A stretch of 5,774 nucleotides of DNA. It comes from Candidatus Campbelliibacteriota bacterium. GTDB lineage: Bacteria > Patescibacteriota > Minisyncoccia > UBA9983. Made by a program: the position numbers and the translations under genes. Shown here piece by piece: positions 1 through 4,957 of the stretch; the stretch's first letter is position 1; the number at the start of each line of letters is the position of its first letter. The notes beneath the pieces were generated by a model. That model ran no database searches and had not been told where the DNA came from. It saw only the letters and a program-made list of their open reading frames with translations. The DNA lies in contig QIJB01000020.1 in NCBI GenBank assembly GCA_003231675.1, positions 1-5,774 on the forward strand. Reading direction: 5' to 3'.

Positions 1-6
1 AAACAA

Positions 7-23
7 GCTCCGCTGAGCGGGGC
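7..23. other. Short GC-rich hairpin upstream of the first gene
   Basis: GCTCCG (7-12) can pair with CGGGGC (18-23) through six pairs including one G-U, around the 5-nt loop CTGAG. On the plus strand it is followed by an A-run and the ribosome site, so it is not a plus-strand terminator. On the minus strand it would be followed by TTGTTT, so it could be a weak terminator for a minus-strand gene lying outside the window, or part of the 5' leader of the small gene. The window edge prevents a decision. Confidence 0.3.
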
Positions 24-26
24 AAA

Positions 27-34
27 AAGGAGGA
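27..34 (+). promoter_or_regulatory. Strong Shine-Dalgarno site of the small orphan gene
   Basis: AAGGAGGA lies 6 nt before the ATG at 41, an ideal position. It fixes the start of the 115-residue gene and is the best argument that this short reading frame is a real gene. The site is nearly the same as the one before the radical SAM gene, and contrasts with tsaD and valS, which have none. Confidence 0.85.
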
Positions 35-40
35 TTTGGA

Positions 41-388
41 ATGAGAGGATATTCAAACAATGAGCTGTATGAGAAAATTAACGCGCTACCGGAGCTTAAG
101 CAGCGCGCCGATGAAATCAGGTTTGGAACACCAACCCCATCCATGGAAGAATGGGTGGAGAAACAAAACAAACTGATTAGTATGTTTTCCGAGGCGGTCG
201 GATGTAAAGAAGCCACCGGAGCCATGGAGCTGGCGGAAAAAATCAGAGATTACATATTGAATTCGCCCATTTCAGAACTTAGGATAGAAACCGTTGAAAA
301 AATGGCAAACGACTTCCTTGAACAAAGGAAATGTTGCTCGCCCAGCGGAAGCAATTACATTTGCTTCTGCGATGAACATTTGAGTTAA
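41..388 (+). CDS. Small orphan protein with a Cys-rich C-terminus, function unknown
   Basis: I do not recognise this 115-residue protein. It is soluble in appearance: no signal peptide, no membrane segment, mostly charged and probably helical over residues 5-97. Five cysteines are seen, at 55, 98, 99, 108 and 110; four cluster in the last 18 residues in the order CC-x8-C-x-C-DEH, with His113 close by. This tail could bind a metal, form disulfides, or be a modified core region behind a helical leader; none of these is shown. The start is set by the ideal ribosome site at 27-34, and the stop TAA is followed 7 nt later by a strong terminator, so it is probably a single-gene unit, or the last gene of one entering from the left. 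A radical SAM gene lies about 1.4 kb away on the other strand with tsaD in between, so a link is only speculative. Confidence 0.8.
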   Translation: MRGYSNNELYEKINALPELKQRADEIRFGTPTPSMEEWVEKQNKLISMFSEAVGCKEATGAMELAEKIRDYILNSPISELRIETVEKMANDFLEQRKCCSPSGSNYICFCDEHLS

Positions 389-395
389 AGGGCCT

Positions 396-430
396 GGGGG
401 CGGAATTTGTTCCGCCCCCTTTTTATTTTT
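396..430 (+). terminator. Intrinsic terminator after the small orphan gene
   Basis: GGGGGCGGAA (396-405) pairs perfectly with TTCCGCCCCC (410-419) around the loop TTTG, and is followed by TTTTT-A-TTTTT (420-430). A 10-bp stem plus U-tract directly after a stop codon is a textbook rho-independent terminator. It separates the small gene from tsaD, so tsaD must have its own promoter in the next 50 bases. Confidence 0.95.
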
Positions 431-441
431 CCAGCGAGGGC

Positions 442-470
442 TCGCAAAAGGGCGAGAAAAATGGTAAAAA
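442..470 (+). promoter_or_regulatory. Possible extended -10 promoter of tsaD, leaderless
   Basis: TGG directly before TAAAAA (465-470) resembles an extended -10 element. A poor -35 match, TCGCAA, lies at 442-447 with a 17-nt spacer. Transcription would then begin near 477, at the ATG at 478, giving a leaderless message. No Shine-Dalgarno sequence precedes the ATG at a usable distance, which fits. The same geometry is seen more clearly before valS. The short segments GCGAG (434-438), CTCGC (441-445) and GCGAG (452-456) overlap this region and could pair in two alternative ways, but only with 5-bp stems. Confidence 0.4.
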
Positions 471-477
471 ATAGGTA

Positions 478-1689
478 ATGAAAACGAACAAGATGAAAAT
501 TTTGGCGATTGAAACATCGTGCGATGAAACAAGTGTAAGCGTTCTTGAGGCGAGTGGTGGTTTCGCGCGCCCAAAATTCAAGGTCTTATCCAATGTGGTC
601 ATCTCGCAGATTAAAATTCACGCAAAGTGGGGCGGAGTTGTGCCCAATCTGGCGAAACGGGAGCACGCCAAAAATTTAATTCCGATACTGGAAAAATCGC
701 TCAAGCGCGCGAAACTTCTCCAAAAAAGGAAGCGACCGGCGGCGATACCGGCCGACCAGCTGAAAAAAATAAGCTTCTTTTTTGAACGAGAGCCTGAATT
801 GCTCGCGCGTTTTTTGGCTTTCATTCCGGACATTAAAACTCCCAAAATTGACGCAATCGCGGTGACCGTCGGACCGGGCCTTGAGCCGGCGCTGTGGGTG
901 GGCGTCAATTTCGCCAAAGCGTTGAATTTGGTTTGGGATAAGCCGGTTGTTCCGGTCAATCATATGGAAGGGCATATTGCCGCAAGCTTACTTGCGACGA
1001 AGCCATCAGCCGTCAGCCATCAGCTATCATCCATAAAATTTCCGGCGATTGCATTATTGGTGAGCGGGGGGCACACAGAATTGGTTTTAATACGCGACTG
1101 GCTCCGTTACAAAATCATCGGGCAGACAAGGGATGACGCGGTCGGCGAGGCGTTTGACAAAGTGGCGAGAATGCTGGAACTTCCCTATCCCGGCGGACCG
1201 GAAATTTCAAAACTGGCGGAAGAAAAATTTCCCGCCCCGTTCACGCTCCCCCGCCCGATGATTGATTCAAGGGATTTTGATTTCTCTTTTTCCGGATTGA
1301 AAACTGCCGTGCTCTACAAAGTGAAGGAACTCGGATTTGAAAATTTGCGTGAGCATCCGAAAATGATATTCAAAAAAGAGGTCGCCTACGAATTCCAGCG
1401 CGCCGCGGTTGACGTTCTCATTTCAAAAACAATCAAAGCCGCGAAAAAATACAAGGCGAAAACCGTAATTCTCGGCGGCGGAGTCGCCGCCAACAAGGAG
1501 TTGCGGAGACAAATGGGCTCTCAGCTCTCAGCTGTCAGCCCTCAGCCGAACTTCTTGCTTCCCGACCTGAAATTCACGGGCGACAACGCCGCCATGATCG
1601 CCGCCGCCGCCTACTTCCGCGCCCTCAAGGGGCAATTCGCGAAAAACCCGGCGCGTCTCAAGGCGGACGGAAATCTGATTTTGAAATAA
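478..1689 (+). CDS. tsaD: tRNA N6-adenosine threonylcarbamoyltransferase TsaD
   Basis: TsaD (Kae1/YgjD/Gcp family) transfers the threonylcarbamoyl group from threonylcarbamoyl-AMP to A37 of ANN-decoding tRNAs, with TsaB and TsaE in bacteria; it is cytoplasmic and usually essential. Visible ASKHA-fold signatures in order: IETSCDET (11-18), metal site NHMEGH (161-166, His162 and His166), LLVSGGHTELV (193-203), the GQTRDDAVGEAFDK stretch from 215, FSFSGLKTA (269-277), the nucleotide loop LGGGVAANKELR (332-343) and TGDNAAM (367-373) with the metal-ligand Asp369. At 403 residues it is longer than the usual 330-350. The excess is an added segment at about 80-119 (charged, ending in FFEREPELLARFLAFIPDIK) and two heptad-repeat inserts at about 176-185 and 347-356. 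All catalytic motifs are intact, so it should be active. The start is ambiguous: ATG 478 suits the leaderless promoter, but the internal ATG at 493 gives MKILAIETSCDE, closer to the family's usual N-terminus. Confidence 0.97.
   Translation: MKTNKMKILAIETSCDETSVSVLEASGGFARPKFKVLSNVVISQIKIHAKWGGVVPNLAKREHAKNLIPILEKSLKRAKLLQKRKRPAAIPADQLKKISFFFEREPELLARFLAFIPDIKTPKIDAIAVTVGPGLEPALWVGVNFAKALNLVWDKPVVPVNHMEGHIAASLLATKPSAVSHQLSSIKFPAIALLVSGGHTELVLIRDWLRYKIIGQTRDDAVGEAFDKVARMLELPYPGGPEISKLAEEKFPAPFTLPRPMIDSRDFDFSFSGLKTAVLYKVKELGFENLREHPKMIFKKEVAYEFQRAAVDVLISKTIKAAKKYKAKTVILGGGVAANKELRRQMGSQLSAVSPQPNFLLPDLKFTGDNAAMIAAAAYFRALKGQFAKNPARLKADGNLILK
1002..1029 (+). repeat. Heptad-repeat block 1, in frame inside tsaD
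   Basis: Four contiguous 7-bp units: GCCATCA (twice), GCCGTCA and GCTATCA, fitting GCYRTCA. The block is read as the peptide SAVSHQLSS (177-185), in the loop between the NHMEGH helix and the strand of LLVSGGHTELV. In ordinary TsaD proteins this linker is a few variable residues, so the block looks like an insertion. The first heptad begins at the third position of a codon. The block has the same length and consensus as the copies at 1517-1544 and in valS. Confidence 0.9.
1517..1544 (+). repeat. Heptad-repeat block 2, in frame inside tsaD
   Basis: Four contiguous 7-bp units: GCTCTCA (twice), GCTGTCA and GCCCTCA, again fitting GCYNTCA and again 28 nt. Here the block begins at the second position of a codon, one frame away from block 1, yet it is read as nearly the same peptide (SQLSAVSPQP, 348-357). 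It lies between the helix after LGGGVAANKELR and the strand of FLLPDLKFTGDN, a surface loop that varies in the family. Confidence 0.9.
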
Positions 1690-1717
1690 AAACCGCCGGA
1701 GATTATTCCCTGATGGA

Positions 1718-1748
1718 ACAAAAAAGAGGGTTGCCAATGGCAACCCTC
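1718..1748 (-). terminator. Terminator of the radical SAM gene, perhaps shared with tsaD
   Basis: GAGGGTTGCC (1726-1735) pairs perfectly with GGCAACCCTC (1739-1748) around a 3-nt loop. On the minus strand the hairpin is followed by TTTTTTGTT (1725-1717), giving a proper intrinsic terminator for the minus-strand radical SAM gene, which ends at 1781. On the plus strand it lies 36 nt after the tsaD stop and is followed only by an interrupted T-rich stretch, so it may also stop tsaD transcripts, less efficiently. Confidence 0.93.
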
Positions 1749-1780
1749 CAGCTTAATTTATTTTATCTTTCTTAATTCTC

Positions 1781-2704
1781 CTATACTCTCTCCAGAACAA
1801 TTTTCTGGAGTACACATTTATGGTGCCTGGAGCACTTTTCCTTATCAAAAGAAAGCTCCGGGCTTGTCTTATTTAAGGAAATATCAAAAGGAGAGATGAT
1901 TTTTCTCCCGTCCCTTAGAATATTTCCAAACCTACACCTTGTCACGTCCGTAAAGTCTTGATTCTTCGTTATCAAGACCCCGCGCGTGGCAAGGTGAATT
2001 CTTCTTATGTTTCCACGATACAGCTTCATGAAAATTTGCGCGATGCGCGCATACTGCTGTATCGGAATAGTTTTCTCCGTATCAAGCCAGTAATCTCCGG
2101 TCTTATCAATTTCCCGAATACTGGAGATATAAAAACCGTTGCAGTTGAATTTTTCCGCATATTCCGCGGCAGCCATCAATTCATGCTGGTTGTAATTTGC
2201 CAGCATGTAGACGACGGTTACCGGAAATTCCGGCGGAACAATCTCAGTAAGCGGTTTCTCGCTCACGGTGAGCCCGTGCACTCCGACGCGCACAGTCACC
2301 CACTCCTCGTGGGTCTTCATGACCCCTTCAAGCGCCGCGAGATTGGCTCCGTTCGTGTAAACCGTGGTTTTCAGGCCACGGTCCGCATTAAACCTAATCA
2401 TGTCGGACAGCCGATTATGTAAGGTTGGCTCCCCTCCCAGCAATATTATTTTCCCGATATTGTTTTCCGGGACACAATACTGCTTGAGATACTTTTTGTA
2501 TATACCAAAAGGCATTGACTTCGTCCCGAGCATGTTTCCGTAAAAACACTCGGGGCACCTTTTGTTGCATTTGTCCGTGATAAAAAGCTGGAGCGTATTG
2601 TAAACGCTCACGGGCTTTTCCCTCCACGCCGTTTCATCATATTCTAAGAGGAAATCCTCTTTGGAATTTTTTTCCTTCACCTCTCCAACTTCTCTCTTCT
2701 TCAT
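1781..2704 (-). CDS. Radical SAM enzyme with a C-terminal Cys-containing extension, substrate unknown
   Basis: This 307-residue protein should bind a [4Fe-4S] cluster and cleave S-adenosylmethionine to a radical. Its core motif, CNKRCPEC (Cys46, Cys50, Cys53), has the canonical CxxxCxxC spacing, preceded by strand LQLFITD. The SAM-contacting motif GGEP is at 90-93, followed by the TVYTNG strand (114-119) and VRVGVHG (138-144), as in a partial TIM barrel. The C-terminal part has three further cysteines, Cys257 (in TRCRFGNILRDG), Cys291 and Cys297 (in CSRHHKC). The layout resembles a short SPASM or twitch domain that could hold an auxiliary Fe-S cluster, though I cannot identify the subfamily. 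The first 35 residues are charged and outside the core. Such enzymes often modify peptides or install cofactors; nothing adjacent names the substrate. An ideal ribosome site (2710-2718) sets the start; the stop is TAG. It is a single-gene unit, divergent from valS and convergent with tsaD. Confidence 0.9.
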   Translation of the reverse strand: MKKREVGEVKEKNSKEDFLLEYDETAWREKPVSVYNTLQLFITDKCNKRCPECFYGNMLGTKSMPFGIYKKYLKQYCVPENNIGKIILLGGEPTLHNRLSDMIRFNADRGLKTTVYTNGANLAALEGVMKTHEEWVTVRVGVHGLTVSEKPLTEIVPPEFPVTVVYMLANYNQHELMAAAEYAEKFNCNGFYISSIREIDKTGDYWLDTEKTIPIQQYARIAQIFMKLYRGNIRRIHLATRGVLITKNQDFTDVTRCRFGNILRDGRKIISPFDISLNKTSPELSFDKEKCSRHHKCVLQKIVLERV

Positions 2705-2709
2705 ATATT

Positions 2710-2718
2710 CCTCCTTTT
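2710..2718 (-). promoter_or_regulatory. Strong Shine-Dalgarno site of the radical SAM gene
   Basis: Read on the minus strand, AAAAGGAGG is followed by a 5-nt spacer AATAT and the ATG at 2704. It decides the start and shows that this transcript has a leader, unlike the divergent valS transcript. Confidence 0.88.
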
Positions 2719-2730
2719 GTTAAGGTCCCA

Positions 2731-2745
2731 ATATTTTATAAATAT
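2731..2745 (-). promoter_or_regulatory. Probable -10 of the radical SAM gene, with an AT-rich dyad over it
   Basis: On the minus strand TATAAAAT (2740-2733) is a good -10 candidate, placing the transcript start near 2726 and leaving a leader of about 22 nt that contains the ribosome site. No convincing -35 was found. The same bases form a perfect inverted repeat, ATATTT-TAT-AAATAT (2731-2745), which could be an operator, but AT-rich dyads arise easily by chance. Confidence 0.45.
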
Positions 2746-2779
2746 GCCCTTCTCTTATACGTAACACCCGGTCGGTATT

Positions 2780-2807
2780 TTGTAAAGCGCGAAAAATTTG
2801 CTATTAT
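2780..2807 (+). promoter_or_regulatory. Extended -10 promoter of valS, giving a leaderless message
   Basis: TATTAT (2802-2807) is preceded by TGC, an extended -10, and TTGTAA (2780-2785) serves as -35 with a 16-nt spacer. The expected start point, about 2814, nearly coincides with the ATG at 2816. No purine-rich ribosome site precedes that ATG. The reading frame can be extended upstream to a TTG at 2798, but that codon lies inside the promoter, which argues for 2816. Confidence 0.6.
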
Positions 2808-2815
2808 TTAATGCA

Positions 2816-4957
2816 ATGGAAAACATAAACGAAAAATTATTGAAACCGTATGACGCCAAAGAAACGGAAGACAGAATTTACAAAACATGGGAAAATTCCG
2901 GGTTTTTTAATCCGGACAATTTGCCCGATGAACGGAAGGAAACTTACACCATCGTCATTCCTCCGCCGAATGTTACCGGCTCCCTGCACATGGGGCACGC
3001 CCTCAACGCGACCATTCAAGACATTTTAATCAGGCAAAAAAGAATGCAAGGCTATAAAACTCTTTGGATTCCCGGGACGGACCACGCGGGAATCGCCACT
3101 CAAAATGTCGTTGAAAAAAAACTCAAGAAAGAGGGGCTGAGTCGCCATGATTTGGGAAAAGAAAAGTTTATTGAAAAAGTCTGGGAATGGAAAAAGGAAT
3201 ATGGCGATATCATTCTCGGTCAACTGAAAAAAATCGGCGCGTCCTGCGACTGGTCGCGGACGAAATTCACGATGGATGAAGAATACGCCGAGGCTGTCAA
3301 GACGGCATTCCTTCACTATTACGAAAAAGGATGGATTTATCAGGGGGACAGGGTCGTTAACTGGTGCACGAGATGCCAAACATCTCTTTCTGATTTGGAA
3401 CTGGAATATGAAGATGAAAAAGGAAAACTGTGGTACATAAAATACCCCATAAAAAAGCTGACAGCCGTCAGCGACCGGTTGTCAGCGGCTGAAAGCCGAG
3501 AGCTGAAAGCTGAGAGCTTTATTATCGTCGCCACGACGAGACCGGAAACGATGCTTGGGGATTCCGCCGTGGCGGTCAATCCCAAAGACGAGAGGTACAA
3601 AGAACTTGTCGGAAAAACGGTTATTTTGCCCATCGTAGGCAGAGAAATTCCCATTGTCGCGGACAGAATGATAGAGTTGGAATTCGGAACGGGGGCGGTC
3701 AAGATTACGCCCGCCCACGATATGCTTGATTTTGAAATCGGAGAGAGAAATAATCTTCCCGTTTACAAGATAATAAACCAATACGGAAAGATGACCGCCG
3801 AGGCGGGAAATGGATATGAAGGATTGTCCGTAAAAGACGCCCGCGAAAAAGTCGTCACCGAACTTGAAGAACTCGGGCTGATTGAAAAAATTGAGGATTA
3901 TGACCACAGAGTTTCCAAATGCTACCGATGCGGGAGAGTCATTGAACCTCAGATAAGCAAACAATGGTTCCTGAAAATGGACGAGCTCGCGAAAAAAGCG
4001 AAAGAAGCCGTGCAAAGCGGAGAGGTTTCCTTTCGCCCGAAACGATGGGAAAAGGTTTACTTCAACTGGATGGACAATATTAAAGATTGGTGCATTTCAA
4101 GGCAGATATGGTGGGGGCACAAAATTCCTCTTGAGGGCGTTGACGATGTGCTGGATACTTGGTTCTCCTCGGCGTTGTGGCCGTTTGCCACACTCGGATG
4201 GCCGAACGAAGAAAGCTCTGATCTGAAAGAGTTTTTCCCCACCCAAACTCTTTCAACGGCCAGAGACATCATAAACCTGTGGGTGGCGAGAATGATTTTC
4301 TCCTCTTACGAATTTATGGGGCAGAAGCCTTTCTCGGATATTGTCATTCATCCGACAATTCTCACCAAAGACGGCAGAAGGATGTCAAAATCCCTTGGAA
4401 CCGGCATAGACCCCATAGGCCTGATAGAAAAATACGGCGCCGACGCCACGCGTTTCGGACTTATCTACCAGATGATGGGCGGGCAGGATGTCCACTTTAA
4501 CGAAGACGCGATTTTGGCGGGCAAGAAATTCGCCAATAAACTGTGGAATATCTCACGTTTTGTTTTGCAAAACACGGATGGAAAAATCAAAGACGAAAAG
4601 CTGTCATTTCCGAACGGCGACCTGACCGAGGAGGATAAGGAGATGCTGAAAAAACTGGAAGATACCGTCATTTCCGTCAACAAAGATATGGGGGATTACA
4701 GATTCGGACACGCGCTTCATCTGATTTATGACTTCGTCTGGCACGAATTGGCGGACAAATATATTGAATATTCAAAACAAAACAAAAACGAGCGGACAGA
4801 TAAAATTCTGCTATACACGCTTGCCAAAACTCTCGCGCTTCTCCACCCGTTTATGCCTTTTATTACGGAAGAAATCTGGGATGCACTTCCGAAAGAAAAA
4901 AACTCTTCGCAAGAAAATAATAATTTACTCATTATAGAAAAATGGCCGGAGGCTTAA
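2816..4957 (+). CDS. valS: Valyl-tRNA synthetase, shortened form
   Basis: This class I synthetase charges tRNA-Val and hydrolyses mischarged Thr-tRNA. Residues are numbered from ATG 2816 (713 residues). PPPNVTGSLHMGHA with HIGH-type HMGH is at 58-61; WIPGTDHAGIATQ follows. A CxxC pair is at 184/187 (NWCTRCQTSLSD). The CP1 editing domain spans roughly 205-395, with TTRPETMLGD (240-249), GTGAVKITPAHD and DFEIG, and a CYRCG pair at 369/372. CISRQIWWGHKIP (from 426) and DVLDTWFSS (444-452) follow; the second half of the active site has MSKSLGTGIDP (MSKS 523-526), then the helical anticodon-binding part (FANKLWNISRF onward). ValRS rather than IleRS is clear from these wordings. It is shorter than the usual 860-950 for three reasons: the segment between WGHKIP and DVLDTWFSS is about 6 residues rather than 30-45, the C-terminal coiled-coil arm is absent (it ends EKWPEA), and other loops are short. 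A heptad-repeat insertion adds about 20 residues before TTRPETM. The 3' end overlaps the protease gene by 16 nt. Confidence 0.97.
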   Translation: MENINEKLLKPYDAKETEDRIYKTWENSGFFNPDNLPDERKETYTIVIPPPNVTGSLHMGHALNATIQDILIRQKRMQGYKTLWIPGTDHAGIATQNVVEKKLKKEGLSRHDLGKEKFIEKVWEWKKEYGDIILGQLKKIGASCDWSRTKFTMDEEYAEAVKTAFLHYYEKGWIYQGDRVVNWCTRCQTSLSDLELEYEDEKGKLWYIKYPIKKLTAVSDRLSAAESRELKAESFIIVATTRPETMLGDSAVAVNPKDERYKELVGKTVILPIVGREIPIVADRMIELEFGTGAVKITPAHDMLDFEIGERNNLPVYKIINQYGKMTAEAGNGYEGLSVKDAREKVVTELEELGLIEKIEDYDHRVSKCYRCGRVIEPQISKQWFLKMDELAKKAKEAVQSGEVSFRPKRWEKVYFNWMDNIKDWCISRQIWWGHKIPLEGVDDVLDTWFSSALWPFATLGWPNEESSDLKEFFPTQTLSTARDIINLWVARMIFSSYEFMGQKPFSDIVIHPTILTKDGRRMSKSLGTGIDPIGLIEKYGADATRFGLIYQMMGGQDVHFNEDAILAGKKFANKLWNISRFVLQNTDGKIKDEKLSFPNGDLTEEDKEMLKKLEDTVISVNKDMGDYRFGHALHLIYDFVWHELADKYIEYSKQNKNERTDKILLYTLAKTLALLHPFMPFITEEIWDALPKEKNSSQENNNLLIIEKWPEA
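3457..3517 (+). repeat. Double heptad-repeat block (inverted pair), in frame inside valS
   Basis: Positions 3457-3484 are four forward heptads (GCTGACA, GCCGTCA, the degenerate GCGACCG, GTTGTCA). After GCGGC (3485-3489), positions 3490-3517 are four heptads in reverse orientation (TGAAAGC twice, CGAGAGC, TGAGAGC). Forward and reverse blocks are each 28 nt and form an imperfect palindrome of 61 nt. It is read through as TAVSDRLSA followed by AESRELKAES (216-234 in ATG-2816 numbering). It sits between YPIKK and FIIVATTRPETM, the loop entering the editing domain, where other ValRS proteins have only a short turn. Confidence 0.88.

Noticed and set aside
434..456. Alternating GCGAG/CTCGC/GCGAG segments before tsaD as an attenuator
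   Set aside because: Stems are only 5 bp, one has a 2-nt loop, and they lie upstream of the proposed transcript start, so they would not be in the message.
272..574. Minus-strand open frame across the end of the small gene and the start of tsaD
   Set aside because: It runs through the perfect terminator hairpin at 396-430 and overlaps two better-supported genes; its protein is low in conserved features.
1002..1029. Reading the heptad blocks as CRISPR repeats or a simple microsatellite
   Set aside because: There are no spacers between units, so no CRISPR array. The units differ at fixed positions and keep a block length of four, unlike simple slippage of one motif.
1958..2422. Plus-strand open frame of 154 codons opposite the radical SAM gene
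   Set aside because: The opposite strand carries all radical SAM motifs with a strong ribosome site, so this is an antisense shadow without its own start signals.
3482..4015. Long minus-strand open frame (177 codons) opposite valS
   Set aside because: The plus strand encodes the conserved ValRS editing domain through the same bases; the antisense protein shows no recognisable motif.
4933..4938. TATAGA as a -10 for a separate promoter of the protease gene
   Set aside because: It ends only 3 nt before the ATG, so transcription would start inside the coding region; coupling to valS is simpler.
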